Below, one piece after another: positions 1-13,888 of a stretch of DNA of 64,000 bases. The stretch is taken from the NCBI RefSeq assembly GCF_002078875.1, contig NC_034411.1:38108115-38172114 (forward strand). The letters are read 5' to 3'. The DNA comes from Numida meleagris (Eukaryota; Chordata; Aves; Galliformes; Numididae). Position 1 is the first letter of the stretch; every line of letters begins with the position of its first letter. Below the pieces are notes generated by a model. That model was not told where the DNA came from and ran no database searches. It worked only from the letters and a program-made list of their open reading frames with translations. A program made the translations under genes and the position numbers.

Positions 1-161
1 TGTAAGGTTTGAATAACACGTAGCTTGTCCTCTGTTGTACCCTTGTACAGACTCTGCCTTGTATTCTTGCCTTGAATTGAAGCCCTAGGAATTAAGGCTA
101 TCACTGAAATCTTTAGTCTGTCCAGGAGTTTCATCGTGATAGGTGCCAGAATTCTTATTTT

Positions 162-582
162 GTGGTGAGGGGCCTGAAGCGTCTCCCAGATGAGGAAAGA
201 CTGAGCGATCTGGGACTGTTCGGCCTGGCCAAGTCTGAGATGGGATCTTACCAAAATGCATAAGTATCTAATGAGCGAGAGTCAAGTGGATGGGACCAGG
301 CTCTTCTCAGCGGTGCCCAGAGCCAGGACAAGGGGCAGTGAGCACAGACTGCAACACAGGAAGTTCCGTACAAACGTGAGGAAAAACTTCTTTACTGTGA
401 GGGTGACGGAGCACTGGAACAGACTGCTCAGAGAGGTTGTGAAGTCTCCTTTCTGGAGATATTCATGACCCACCTGGACGCTTTCCTGTGCAATCTACTG
501 TAGAGAATCTGCTTTAGCAGGGGGTTCGACTTGATCTCCTGAGGTCCCTTCCAACCCCTATGATTCTGTAATTCTGTCATTA
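162..582 (+). repeat. CR1 LINE 3' tail, plus orientation
   Basis: The stretch resembles the 3' end of chicken-repeat-1 LINEs. It holds the degenerate end of the reverse-transcriptase reading frame (around 349-440, with a recognisable FFTVRVTEHWNRL segment), then the GGTCCCTTCCAACCCCTATGA tail type ending in short ATTCTGT-like repeats. It is 5'-truncated, as is usual for CR1, and interrupted, so it is inactive. Confidence 0.9.
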
Positions 583-3500
583 TGGCTTTGAAGTTAGACC
601 TCTAAAACATCATGCAAATCATTGCTTGTACATGGGCAAGCCTGCATTTAGGTAGCATATGGTAAACTGGTTTCCTTTCTGGGCTCTAAGATCACTTATC
701 ACCTGCTATTTCCTTGCAAAATTCTCTGTTCCTGTTCTCCCTGGTTGTGCGGCCTCTTCAGGGCCATTTCTTAGACCGTACTGTTATTCTTGCTTTGGTT
801 TTCCGTCTCCTGTGTACTGCTAGTAGTTACCATCTTTTTATAGTCACTGGCAGCTAATTAATTAGAAACTTGATGCTTTGAACTCATAGTCTGCATTTGC
901 CTTGTAGGATAAGCTAATGAACCTATGTGATAGATATTTTAGAAAGTGCTTATTTCCTTAATTTGACCGGATTTAGCATAGCATTTGTCTGACTTAGAAC
1001 AGGAATGGCTAGCTTAGGAAGCACTCTGACGTGGGGAGCTGGTTGTACACCATATTAAAGGAAGCGTTTTTATTTAAGGACTGTTTTTTCTGTTGTTGTT
1101 CTGGGGTGCATTTTTTTTTTTGGAAATACAGATGTTGTAATTCCCCAGACTGGAAGATAACATGCTTTCACGTCCACTTTGTGGTAGAAATCTCTTAATT
1201 CCCAGGCTGTATAAATATTGAGCTTCACTGATTAAATTTTTAATTGTTAGGCAGTGGAACATAAGCAGACTGCATATTTGCAGGAGACTTAAGGTGCTTA
1301 TGGAAGCAGCCCTTTCTGTCTTGTGGTTTGCAAGACAAGCGTCCCACAGACATGAGAAGGGAGCTGAGTATCTTCTGATTTTATGTGATTGTGGCATTAG
1401 AAAGATGGTACATATACAAGTTGTTTGTATATGTAGCAGTGCTGTTGCTCTGAAGATCTCAACGTACTTAACAGTGGTTATTAAAGTAATACTTATTTAC
1501 TGTACTGTGAGCTTGGCATGTTTCCCTGGGTAGTGAAAAACACAGTGCATACCTTATTTTTCCAAAGGTAGTAAACATTCTCTTTCACTTCTATTAGTGA
1601 TCTAGTGGATTGTCCAGAAGACTGAAAGCTGGTTAGTGAGGTCCCTAATGAAACAGGACTATGTCAGACATGGGGAAAAAATAAAATAAAAGTGGTATTT
1701 ACCTGTAGTCTTAAGAAAAATTCTATATACTAAGAAGCAGCTTTTCCCCTCTAGGTTAATTGTTGATACAGCACTGTCTTCATAGATCATCTGCTCGTGG
1801 GACCCCAAGTAGCTAATAAATGATAGCAAAGAACAGAGCAGAAAATGGTTGGAAATGGAGAGTGATTAGGAGGTCTTTTGCAGAATGAGAGCGTTGTCTG
1901 ATATATTCCTTGTGTTTTTTGAAAACCAGGTATCAACTTTTCTGCTGATGCTCCACTTGAATTGTGGCTACTGTTTTCTGAAAGGGTTTTGTTGTTCCTG
2001 CTGTGTAATACATTCTGACAGTGTCAGCTGGGTGTTTGTTTCTAGTCTGCTTCAAGCTTTGAGTGATGTCAAAAGGACAGAAGAGCACTGACTTCTACAA
2101 AGCATTCGCTTCAGGTATTACTTGTGCTTCCTCACCAAGGAGTCAGATGTGATGTCTCTTTGTGTCAAGATAAACAATTTCCAGGATAAACCTGGCAGTC
2201 TGTTACAGGTGCAAAAGCCTATTCTGGAGTGACTGTCAGTGATGTGCTGCTGCTCTTCATCGTGACTGTTGTACTCTGCAAACAGAGGCCAGAGCTTACG
2301 CTGAGGGTGTAACCCCAAGGGAAATCAGATGAAAATCATGGTTAATGTTATCACATTAATGTCAAAGTCACTGGAGAGGTCACAAGCATATTCAACAACT
2401 TGTGAATGTTAAGTGTAAGCAGTGAGGCTGAGGCAAGTATTTACTACATGGAATGAGTGCTCTATAATGTAAACGTAGCATTGACTAGCCGGTGGTGACT
2501 TGTATTCTCATATTCTTTTTTCATAAAGAATGAGTGAAGCAGCTACAGTTTGGGACTGGAAACAGCCTGCTGTGTACTAGCTTATCTAAATAATGTTTTC
2601 CCAAGTGTTGATTTTAGTACCTTGTGACAATGCAGCTCCACTGTACTCTGTACTCAACAAAGAACTCGTAGCCGTGTCTTTGTGTAAGGTTTGGGCAACA
2701 TTTGTCTCTTATCTGGAACAGAGTACTAAGGAGGGTGAGCAAATTACTAGCTTCGTGTGCCAGACACTTTCTACTCTTGTTTGCATGGTTGGTAATGTAA
2801 CTTCTCCTAAGGTTATTCTTTTTCTTATAAACATGGCTATCACTCCTTCAGCGCAGTGTATTGCAGGGTTATAGCACGTGTAACCTTGTGTACAAGGCTG
2901 TTTTTATTGAAGATAACAATGGGCTGCAGGAAATTCAGGCTTTCAAGTGGTTCTTGCCTGTCTTCCACACCTGCTTGATATGCATAACTTCTGTTTTACA
3001 CTGACACTGTAGCCTGACATTGTGACTATATGAGTAGTCCTTGGCATGGTCATTTTGAGCTGACTTTTACCAGCCAGTGATTGGTAGGAATTTGACATCT
3101 ACCTCATAACATATAGAGGAGATTTAAGTAGTTTATTTCTTCTTTGCTAGTTCTCTAAAATTAATATTGAAAAAAGACCTGGGGGAAGTGAGTTTGTTAG
3201 AGCTGTAATTTGGGATCTTGTGTTCATCTAGAGACCAGCACCAAACTGTCTCGCCTCTTACCCTTGCTGCAGCTGTTGGACAACAGTTACAGAACAACAT
3301 AATTATTTGAAATAGTATTATGGCATTTTGACTTAATTTGGCTTAGTGTAGAATTGTATTATAATGTTGCTACAATTATTTGATAATTAGTATTTTTATT
3401 ATATTACTGGACTTCCCAGATCTTACTGGGCAGTGTGTTGCTGAAAAGATAACCGAGCACAAGGGAAAATTCATACAATTGCTCTGGCCACGAGTTCCTT

Positions 3501-4837
3501 CATTTTTGTCATTCTCCCATGTTGCACTGATGCTGCAGATAACGCTATCTGATCTGTAGCGCTGTATAAAGTGCGTATGCTCATGACTCACTATTCAACA
3601 CTGGACTAGAATTGATCTCAAGTTCCACTGTGGTTTAAATTATTTAAGGATCGCTTTTGCTATTTTCTTTCAAAGATGTAAACCCCACCAAAATACAAGG
3701 CATTCCTATACTTAAAAATGCTCAGAGTGATGAGCAGCTTCATAAAAATAGAATGAAGTCAGTAGAAACCACAAGGTTCAATTGCAGGTAAGCTGATATG
3801 TGCCGTGGCTGTAAATAGAAAATGCAGCCCTTTGAGAGCTGGTACAGAAAGGGACTTGAGGGTCGGAGTGATAGGGATTGAGTTGAGGATGGTGTAAGGA
3901 TGGATGTGAAGAGATTACGTGTGAATGTCAGGTCATTCATAGCTTAAGTGATTTATTCAGTTTAATGTCTGTGAATTTTTCCTGTTGGAAGTAGATATTA
4001 TTTGAGATGTTTTTTTATGAAGTATGATGTTCATATTGTAGGAGGTAAAACGGAACTTAAGGGTGTGCGTTTATTTCAGGACTAGCAATACAAAGTCCTG
4101 ACACACTGTGTGTTCCAGAACTCTAACAATCCCATTACGCTTGTGCACAGCAGTGGTGAACTGAGATTCTGGTAGGTTTCTTGCTCTTCTCTTATGGCCT
4201 AGTTCTTGTTTTTGAGTTACTGTTGAGTTACTTTTTTTCCCTATGTGTTCTCTCTGAGGTTCAAATCCAGGTGAAGGCACTTGACCTCAGTACTAGTGTT
4301 TTGTACAGTGTCTGCTTCCATGTTACCAGACATCATGGCAATTAAGGATATGTCATTTTAAGCAAACCAAAAATACTGTAGCAGAGTAGTTTCTACTTGA
4401 AGCAAATAAGGTGACACGCTTTCTGAGTAAGAGGAAATGCCATGCCACGTAGGGTGCAGTGTCAGTGTGCCATTATCTGCAAAAGAGAAGGTGATAAGCC
4501 AGCTGGAACCTTAAGATGTGGGTAAATTTGTTCTTTGTTTGTCTTTTCTGGGGAAGGGAAAAACCCTCTGCAGCATTTGCTGCATTACAGCATCAACGAA
4601 GCAAATTGGTCAGCGAGTTTGTTTTAAAAGCAGTGTGGTTTAAGCGCTTAAGTCACTGATCAAACAAACGGGAAGGGAAGAAGGCTGTCTGTGCAAATGC
4701 AGCTTTTTTGGATAATTTTTAATGATTTCTCAGTTCTCCTTGTTTACCCTTTGTGTCTGACTTACATCAGGATGAACAATGAGGTTACATCTGAAGCTGC
4801 ATTTCCAAGGATGTGTGTGCAGCGAGTCTGTTTTAGA

Positions 4838-5118
4838 TAGTGATAGGACAAGGAGGAATGGTTTAAAACTAAAGGAGGAGAGATCTAGATTAGATGTTGG
4901 GGGAATTTTTTACAGAGAGAGTGGTGAGGTGCTGGAACAGGCTGCCCAGAGAGGCTGTGGATGTCCCCATCCCTGGAGATGTTTAAGGCCAGGTTGGATG
5001 GGGCCCTGGGCAACCTGGTCTAGTACCAGATCGGATGGCTGGCAACCCCGCCTGTGGCAGGGACTTGAAACTCGATGATCCTTAGGGTCCTTCCAACCCA
5101 AGCCATTCTATGATTCTT
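4838..5118 (+). repeat. CR1 LINE 3' tail, plus orientation
   Basis: This is a second 5'-truncated CR1 copy. It runs from the end of the LINE coding region (AGGAATGGTTTAAAACTAAA), through the GGAACAGGCTGCCCAGAGAG block, to the CCTTCCAACCC and ATTCTATGATTCT terminus. The left edge is approximate. The open frame over it is a remnant and not a gene. Confidence 0.93.
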
Positions 5119-8100
5119 AGCTGAAGGGAAAGAAATAGGTACAAGTGAGAAGCAGCTAGCACTTGTTCCAACAAGTCCATCGAAACAGAAGTGCTTTGTT
5201 ATCTGGCCTGGTAGCCATAAATTATTTTCTGTGGTGTAGAATGATGTTACCTTATCTCCTTACCAATTACATATGGATTTTGTGTATTAAGAAAGTGTGC
5301 TTGACATCGTTTTGCAATTAGAATTAATAAAATAGTGCTTTTTCTTACTAGTGATGTTGAGGATGCACCCTTGTGGTAGAGTACTGCCAATTTGTTAAAT
5401 CCTTGTAACAGTGCAAGCAATACGAGAAGCTTGGAGACTGAAGTTTCTTAAAGGACACTAAAAATATAGTGAACAGCGCATCTTTCACATCTTCCAGTAA
5501 TGTTAGGTGCAAGTGTAAAATCTGTGGGTTGCTTAAGGCATTCAGTTGGGAGGAGTTGTGGATGTTGGCTGTAAAGATAAGTTGGTTTTCTGCAAGGCTT
5601 TAGTTGAAATGCGTTGCTCCAAGCACTCAAAGGGGAGCCGATTATGAGGAGTTTGCACAGGAAACCCATACAAGTCTTTTATCCAGTGTTCATACCCTTT
5701 CACAGCTGTAAGGCTAATTCGGACGAGTTTTCCTTTAATTCCTGCCTCAGTAGTATCTTTATCCTTTCCTTTTTTACTTTTCTATCCTCATCTCTTCTTT
5801 TTTTTTGTTTTTTTCCCCCTCCACAATTCTGACTGTGTCTTGAGCACTCACCTTTGTAGTCGAGTGGTTTGGGGGCTTTTCTTGATTAGAGCCTTCACAT
5901 TTCTACTGATAACAATTGCCTTTTTGACTCTTAACCACTATGGAGAAGAGGGTTTTGATGTTTATATCTGCTTGCAGCTGCAGTGTCTCAGTTTGTGGAC
6001 ACCGGACTAAATGTGTGTTTGGACAGTTCATATATGTATGTGTCTATGTTCTAGTAGGTGCAACTTCTGAGAAGTTTGAAGCTCTGCTGAAAACTGGATT
6101 CAGTTGAAACGTAGTCAGCGAGACCAAGCGAAAATTACTCCAACACTGCTTTAAAATGTTAACTACGAAGAGGATGGATAAGGAGTTCTGGTACCTTAGA
6201 ATGGCAAAATAATTAGCCCTTGAGCAAGACTTGAAAACGGTAGCAGCACGTGTTGAGAGACTGTAGTAATAAACACTGCCTCTGTAATTACTGGTATCTC
6301 TTTTAGGAGGCAGCAGAGAAAATATTTTTCCAGTCAGAGGAAACCGTACATTAGGGCTTTAAGTACATTTAAGGAGCTTTTCGGTCTTAAGTGAAGTGCT
6401 GAAGTAAAAATCTTTAAGAAAGATTAATTATTTTTTTCCGTAGGCTGAATCCACTTTGAAAATGTGTGGAGAAAGCATACTAACTAGAAACTCAAAAGTT
6501 TTCAGATGGAAAAAATTAAGCCCTTTGACAATTTAGCTTACAGCAAAGAATACTGCATGTTGGGGCTGTATGAGTGCATATTCTCTATAGCAGTAATTTT
6601 CCTTGAGTTGTTGTGGAGATGGTTTTTGCCCTTCACACGGAGTTCACAAAGGCAAGGCTGCTGTATGTGTTGTTATGACTTGTTATGCTAAAGCATTTCT
6701 GGCCTTTCTGGAGTGAATTAGGAGATTACTTCTCCCTGTTGGTTTTTTCTTCACTACTAATTACAGTTCAAAACAGGGGAAGTGCAATGTACGCTGGGGA
6801 ACACAGATGCATTGCCTGTTTGGATCCTCTGTTAGTGCTGGCGTTAGAGCATGAGAGGGAGAAAAGAACTTGCTATTGCTTCAGTGTGCTCTCTGGAGAC
6901 AAAGAGCACAGCAAGTGCAATACTCTTCCTTTCAAGTTTCATTAATTGTAGCTTCCCAGTGCTTAAAGTGATAAAGACTGGTTGTCTGCTAGGGTGAAAT
7001 GAAGGGACAGGATTGAAGCACAGACAGGTGTTGATGCAAATACTTAACGTAGTTTCTCCTAATACCCATTGCTTGTCCCAGGCCTGCAGGTGCATTATGC
7101 ATGCAGATAGTCAGTGCTGAAGAACTTGTTTTTTTCTAAAGGGAGATGTTTAAACTTGCATACCTAGCTCATCTTACATCTGAGAAACTAGTTAACTTTA
7201 TTATATTGACTTACCTTACATGCACCAGGTACTACTTCTGTAATAGAATTCTGTGCAGAGTCATAATAAAGAAAAAAGAGAACTTGAAAGCTCAAAAAAG
7301 CTCAAGGAATCTTCATGAGCTTCAGATAGCTATCTTAGAATGAATTGTTTTAAAAATTGCATATTAAACATCATGCATTTTCACTTTTTCCAAACAGGTG
7401 AACTGGGAGTGACATTTCCTGGGTGTATCTCCTTTTCCTTCCAAACAGAAGCTAAATGTGTTAAGCTGGCAAAGTAATTCTGGTAAGGGTCTTTCTGTTA
7501 CTGCTTCAGAGAATGTCATTATATGTAAAGTATTCAGCCTTGCCACTAAAAGGAGTTTTTTCACCCTCAGCACTAACAAACTTGTTCTCTCTTACCAGCT
7601 CTAATTTTCATCCTAATACTTGCATGTAGATGCTGTACTTATCCATCTGTTACATTTCAATGAGTTCAGGCCATTTGGTCCTCATTTTGAATGTTCTGGC
7701 CTTGGACGTGATAAAAGTATTTGAGTTTTGAAGATTTCACTTGAGTTGCTTATTCAGGAATAAAAGAAGTTAAATGTGCTGTAGTATTCATTAAGTGAGT
7801 TTTCTGCAGACTAAATGTTCTTGTTTCTGTAGTTGCTGTCACTGATTCTTGTTTCTGTTCTGCCTTCATCAGTGACTCCCTTGATCAGTTTTTTACAGCT
7901 GCCTCTTTCATTTCTTCTGGTTTCTTGTTTTTTAAACTTCTCAACATGTACTAGTGCTGACCGGCCGAAACATTTCTAGTATGAGAGAGCTTTAAACATT
8001 ATGTAGTAATAGTGAATATACAAAGTATGAGTGCCTTGTGTGTATTACTTAAAATAAAATTACTTCAGGGGTCAGTACCAATGCTTTTAGCATTTTCTCC

Positions 8101-8757
8101 TGAGCGTGTGCGTCAGAATAAATATCTTGAATTAAGTAAGTAATAGTGAGTGCCACCCACTCAGTTAATCTTATTTTGAGGGAAGCACTCTGGGGGAGAG
8201 GAGGGAGCGTAAATCAAAAGTATTACATTTACAGAACTCCAATTTTATCTTCATTCCTTGTTTTATTTTTTTCCCCTTGAAACAATCTGTATGCTGTTGG
8301 AATACTGTCAATAGATAATGTGTTCAGATAACATGTTTGACCGCATTTCCTATGCAGTGCTGTTTAATTGCTACCTGTTTTCCCCCTTACTCTTCAGGTG
8401 AAATAGCTTTCAGAAGCAGATAAAGATTAAAGATCACATCTAGGTTTTTTAAGTTAAAAATGAAGTCACTAAGTTTCATGTTTGCAATGTGAAGGACTGG
8501 TATGGGTCATAGACTTACCTGATAGGTTTATAAAATGAATGTTTGGGATCACTGGCTGTTAGCTGAAGTCTCACTGAAATAAGCTTATCTTTACTGTTTC
8601 CTTCCATCATACGTCAGTATATTGATTCCTTAGTCCTACAGATCCTCCATACTTTGGAGACAAAAACAATTGGAAGGAATGACCTTCTCTCTCTTTTTTT
8701 CTCCCCATAAGAAATGTATTTTATGTTGAATTTACTTTCCATGCTTTCTACTTACAG

Positions 8758-8956
8758 CTCAGACATGAGCAGTGCTAGTAACTCACTGGCACGGGAGTTC
8801 TTGACAGATGTCAACAGACTGTGCAATGCAGTGGTCCAGAGGGCAGAAGCCAAGGAAGATGAAGAGGAAGAAACTCATATGGCTGCCCTGGGACAGTACT
8901 TAGTTCAAGGCCGTGGGTTTATTTTGCTTACCACGTTAAACTCTAATATTGATCAG
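8758..8956 (+). CDS. LYST: LYST coding exon 1, with start codon at 8765
   Basis: The acceptor is TTACAG ending at 8757, followed by seven bases of 5' UTR and the ATG at 8765; the donor is CAG|GTAATA after 8956. It encodes residues 1-64. The first residues ([20 protein letters not shown]) align with the mammalian N-terminus, which fixes the start. The next feature is an acidic run (KEDEEEE). Base -3 relative to the ATG is G, a moderate Kozak context. An in-frame ATG at 8714 lies upstream of the acceptor and is not preferred. The exon ends in phase 0. Confidence 0.95.
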
Positions 8957-9987
8957 GTAATAGTTTTTCTTACCTGGTAATAGCTTTTTTTTTTGTGTTC
9001 AGCTCTGACTGTTTTGATTATAAGGGATTTGTCTTGGCTCTGATTTTCTTGCCTTCTGATGCTTGTCTGAGTGTGTGAGTTAATTAGACTAGAAGTTTAA
9101 ATGTTTATATTGCAATTGTGTTTTATCCTTCAACAAAAACAAAATGAAAAAAATAGCTAATCAATACCAGATTACCAGCTGATACTGGTGGCTATTAAAC
9201 TTCTAGCTAGTTAAGCTGTACGAATCGTGAGTTCAGCAGCTGGGTGGAAAGGTAGCAGGGTAGTTTTTTTGGGAGGAATGAGTCTGCTTACTTAACCTGT
9301 AGTGAAAACCAACATTTGTTACTTTAATGCAATAAAATCAAAATGTACATCTTTCCAATTTGTTAATTGGTTAAAAAAGCCTACATCTTTCAACAAAACA
9401 CACTTCTTAGGAGGATAAATGTAATTCTGTGAGTAACTATTTCTCACTGATTGTGGTATGAATGGATGATGGATATTTGAGTTTGTTTTATTCCATAATG
9501 GAGCTGTAGTGTTAAAAATCTTTCAGTCCTTCTCATTACCCCCATACATGGAAATCCTATCCACTACTGGCAATATTATTTCCAGAAAAGACTCCAAAAC
9601 TTAAGACTCACCTCTTCAGTAAACTTGGTTGAAATGTATTTTTGTTCTTTCAATTTTTATTTTTTCCTTTTTTTGTACAATTTACTAGCTCTTGGATGGA
9701 GAGAATGAAAAAGATAAATACAAGTGAACTTGTGAAACCCTATCTAATTGAAATTTCATTGTCAACCTAATAATTTGTAGTGAGGTTCTTGATGGTTATG
9801 GTGCATTTCTGGTTCAATCTTTGGAATGTACAGACCTGACCTTTGTGTGTTGGTTTTATTCCAAGGCTGAAAGTGAGCAGGTTTGGTGGTGGGTTTTTTT
9901 TGTGACATATCAGTGTTAAGGTGATCTTTGAACCAAGCCAGGTGAGTTTGCTGACATGAAGAAATGTATTTATGTATACAGAGGTAA

Positions 9988-10162
9988 AATCATAGAATTG
10001 CTTGAGTTGGAAGGGACCCTTAAAGATGTTCTAGTCCAACTCCCTTGCAATGAGCAGGGACACCTACAGCTAGGTCATGTTGCTGAGAGCCCAGTCCAGT
10101 CTGACCCTGAGTGTCTGCAAGGACAGGGCTTCCACCACCTCTCTGGGCAAAAAGAAGTTGAT
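9988..10162 (-). repeat. CR1 LINE 3' tail, minus orientation
   Basis: The copy reads CATAGAATTGCTTGAGTTGG and GAAGGGACCCTTAAAG on the plus strand, the reverse complement of the CR1 terminus, and continues into the block around CTTCCACCACCTCTCTGGGC. It is short and divergent, inside LYST intron 1. Confidence 0.92.
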
Positions 10163-11001
10163 GCTGCTTTGTCATCCATAATCAGTTTTACTTACTGACT
10201 CCTTTAGCTTAGTATCTTAATTTCTTAAAATTTTAGCAAGAAACATGCACTGAGTACTTAAATATTTTAAGTAGATTATCTCTAAATAGGTGGATTGTGA
10301 AGTTAACAGTAGGTTTTTCACTTTTTATTCTACCTCTTAACATTTGCAAATGCATTTTTAAGTACTCTGAATCACAAATCTCCGTAGATAAGTGTATGCA
10401 AACATTTCAAGGCACTCTTGAATTCTAATCTTCAGTTAAAAGCAAGCTGAGTAAGCTTCTTAACAAAATGTTGCAGCTTCTTACCAAAATTGTTCCTTAT
10501 CTTCACACACCTTAATTTATTTGCTGTCTTGAATTTTTGGGAAAAGATGTTTCTTCAGCTGCATGTCCCTGAATGATCCCAGCTACAAAAATGCTCAGGT
10601 CAGGTTTCTGTGGCTCTGAATTGGGAGATTGACTGAGGGGGGTGGAGGATAGAGTTTCTTGATTTGTAGGACTGAAACCACACTGATAGTGATGTATAGC
10701 AACCAATAAATTGTTGGAATTCTCCATCTTCTTATATTATTTGCTTTCAACTTTAATTTCCTGGTTTTCTTCTGTGGTAGGTGAGGAATTCATTCAACAA
10801 AAAGGATTTGAAAAGCTTTGTAGAAAAAGGGTTGTAAAAGTTTAATAAATATTTCAGATGCTTTCTGATTGGTTCCGGTTAATGATTATAGCATACTTTG
10901 CAATTAGGTTGTCTTTCCAGTCCTGCATAGAACAGCAAAAAGACACAGGGAACTGAAAGTTTATAGCTTCTTAAAATGAGCTGGAGGATTCATCTATTTG
11001 A

Positions 11002-11011
11002 GGGGGGGGGG
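11002..11011. repeat. G homopolymer (10 bases)
   Basis: A run of ten G, about 45 bases before the exon 2 acceptor. Such runs are prone to length error in sequencing. No role is assigned. Confidence 0.9.
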
Positions 11012-11054
11012 AGGGAAGTACAAAAGATTGTTTCTTTTTTCCTTCCAAACACAG

Positions 11055-11145
11055 GAGCTGACATGTCGGGAGGAGCTTCTGACCCTCCTTCTGTCACTTC
11101 TGCCACTGGTCTGGAAAATCCCTGTCCAAGAAGAAAAAGCAGTAG
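11055..11145 (+). CDS. LYST: LYST coding exon 2
   Basis: The acceptor is CACAG before 11055 and the donor AG|GTAAGA after 11145. It enters in phase 0 and leaves in phase 1. It encodes residues 65-95, including the leucine-rich stretch [20 protein letters not shown], which is nearly identical to mammalian LYST. This is the start of the N-terminal helical-repeat region. The exon is too short to stand out as an open frame and was placed by similarity and phase. Confidence 0.93.
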
Positions 11146-13888
11146 GTAAGATTTATTAGTTACAGTACTAAGGATCTAGAAAATGTGATGCACTGTATTT
11201 GTATATAGCATTGACAGATGAAGATCAGAAATCCGTTGTAATACATGGCCTCTTAACATAGAATGAAGGTGGAAATTCTACAAAGAAATTAAACTTAAAA
11301 ATACTGACGTTCTGTCAGCATACAAGGAAAATTGTACAGAGAAGGTAAAGGCTCTTGGTTTATGTACAAGGCGATGCTCACGTTACTGTGTATCTGAACA
11401 GTGGTAAGATCATTTTCTGTTGTTGGTGGGTTGGTTTCAGGTGCTATGGAGAGGACTGGAAAGGAGTTTGAAAGTGTAAAGTGTTTCATGGTGGGTAGGA
11501 GGAGGAAAAACTTAATGGTTAATTTAAAATAAAAACACAACAGGATGCTTTAGGCTGGTCAGAGATTGAGTGAAACTTTCTTCTTCTAAAACTGAAGAAA
11601 TGTTAGAGAATAGGCTTGAAGACTTACCTGTAACAGAGCATGAAATTAGAAGGAACATCACAGAGGTAGGCCTTGAAAATCGAACAATACTGGGTGATTA
11701 TGAACAGAATCAGGCTGCATCTTAGTTGGATGTTCTATGTCAGGAAAAACTGATGTGTGAACAGAATTAAATCACAAGGATTCAATTGCCGAGGAAGCTG
11801 TTTAAATCAAAGAAGTGGAAGGTATGATTACAAAACCAAGAAACTAAAGAGATGATACAAGATAAACTGTGCAATAAGTGAACTAGGAAGTGACAGCAAC
11901 TTTTTTGGGGGGAGGGGAGCTTTTGTGTTTGTGTTCTTTCTTTCTTAGAAGATAAAACAGAGGATGAAACAGGTTACTTGTATGTTTAGAAGAATTCTGA
12001 AGTGTTCTCACCTGAACCTTTCCTGGTGTTCTTTGCAATTTTAAAGCTCCATAAATCTAAGGGTTTTGTTAATGTTTGGAGTTGTATGGTATTTAGAATG
12101 CCAGCAGGGTAGTTATTTATGTAAAGTATTATGTAACTGGCATCTTTCTTCCATGTTTCTGGAAGTGTGATTGAATTAAATATTTTGGCCTTATGATAGC
12201 CTAGTGACTTTTCCAATGTTAGTTTAAAATGCTGCTGTTGAAGCAGGTTTTGAGATGTGCTGGTTTTACACTTTGCATAATGTAGTTTTCACCTGATAGA
12301 AATTTCTAGCTTGCGGTACCGAAGCAGTAAACATGATATAATCAGTTTCACACCGAGAGCTTGTTTTCTTTGATCTGAAATAAAATATCTGAACCTATCT
12401 ATATTAGCTAGCTTATTTTCTTCCTGTGCAGGAAATTGCCTTTATTTGATAAAATGCTCTTAGTTAACTTCCTGCCTCCAAAGCAGCTGCTCCTCAAGCA
12501 CTGCAGCTATGACTGTGAAATGGCAAGGGGCAGTCATGCTTGCACACAGGAGCATCTTTTCTTACAGTTTAATGATTATATCTGTATTGTGGGCTTTGGG
12601 ATTTTTTTTGGGGGGGGGATGGATGGTACATTATTGTTAACGATCACAGTTTTCTCTAAACACTGAACATAGAGGATGGTGAATACTTGCCATTGTTTGC
12701 TGGGTTATCTGTATGCTTTGTGCAGAAGAATACTGTTCTGCCACTGATTAAAAGTGGTTATATGCTCTTGGATGGCATCCACAAACTTTTTCCCACTTCT
12801 TTTTCAACTGTTTATAGTCTGAGTTGACCAATACAAGTCTGTGGAAATATTGTATTTTATTCTTCAAAAATCTTCTTTCACATTGAATAAGACATTTCTT
12901 GTTCCATACTTCATGCTGCATAGTTGAAAGGTATTTCGTCTTGGCTTGACTTTCATAGGAGCATTCCGCATCTTAAACATAAACATTACTCATGTCAGTC
13001 TCCCACTTGTCCCTGTTTATTGCTGAAAGTCCACAACATATGTCTGCTTCTTGTATTTGGAGCAGTTAAAGCTGGAATGATTAAGACCTGTATACTTAAA
13101 GATCTACTCTGTACTTATTGGTAGTAATAGGAAAAAACCTTTAATCTGTAACCATATCTTCATGCATTCTTATAAAAGGGCTGTGAGTTAAGGCACTCAG
13201 CTCCTATAGCCTCTGAGTTACATAAAGCATCATTGAGTAATCAAGTTGAAGACCTTTTCTTGCTCCCTTTGGAGTTCAGTGTTTCTTTTACTTGTTGGAT
13301 GGAGTTGTTTGGCAATGCTTACTGCCCGCAAATGGTGGGCAGAAAATAAGTAATGTTTTTGTTCCTACCTAGAACAGCTTCCACAAGTAAGTAATGGGGA
13401 AGATCCTGGAGCTGGAGTCCTGCTGACTGATATTTTACTGCTACTGTATTAGTGTGTCCAACTTAACCAAGCTTGGATATAACTAGTGGCTGTAACAGGC
13501 CAAAAGATTTTTTCAAACTAAACTTTCCTTCCCTTGCTCCCCTGAGAAATCTTTTCATCTGCCTTGATGTTATCTTATTTTTTTAAGAGGATTGAATAGC
13601 TGTGCCTACAAGTAAATTCTAGGAAATGCTGGCACAATTTATCTATCCCTAATTAGAAAATGAATTCAGCTGTCTAGGATTTAAAGGAAAGCCAGTTTGG
13701 TTCCTAAACATGAATTGTTACTGACTTTTTATTTTGTAAACGTCAAATGTGCAAAAGCATGGCATAGTATGATGCTGCTCACACTTCTGAAGCTGAAAGT
13801 ATTACAGTATTTTTCCTGTTTTTGTTTTTCTAGCACAGTTTCTTTTTAATGTTCTTTTTAATGTTCCTTTGTCTTTCTGTTGCAACAG
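11146..13888. other. LYST intron 2
   Basis: Intron of 2.7 kb, the longest complete intron here. It is unique AT-rich sequence with T/G homopolymer runs near 11900-11920 and 12602-12618. I recognise no repeat family and no credible gene. Confidence 0.8.

Larger units (their letters stand above)
1..8757. other. Sequence upstream of the first LYST coding exon
   Basis: This stretch ends in a splice acceptor at 8756-8757, so at least its right part is intron. Mammalian LYST has non-coding 5' exons, and one could lie here, but nothing in the sequence lets me place it. There is no GC-rich CpG-island-like promoter. Apart from two CR1 LINE tails (162-582 and 4838-5118) and T-rich runs, for example near 5790-5820, I see only unique AT-rich sequence. 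Short open frames here (for example 93 codons at 2593-2874) look like chance. Confidence 0.7.
8957..11054. other. LYST intron 1
   Basis: Intron of 2.1 kb. It contains a minus-oriented CR1 tail at 9988-10162 and a ten-base G run at 11002-11011 close to the acceptor. I see nothing else with a recognisable function. Confidence 0.85.

Noticed and set aside
2593..2874. 93-codon open frame upstream of LYST
   Set aside because: No recognisable similarity, no promoter or splice context; length expected by chance in this much sequence.
4779..5078. 99-codon plus-strand open frame as a gene
   Set aside because: It lies over a CR1 3' tail and reads mostly through its non-coding terminus.
13849..13888. 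ATG at 13849 as the start of a separate 735-residue protein
   Set aside because: These bases precede a good acceptor (AG at 13887-13888); homology to LYST begins exactly after it and joins exon 2 in phase.
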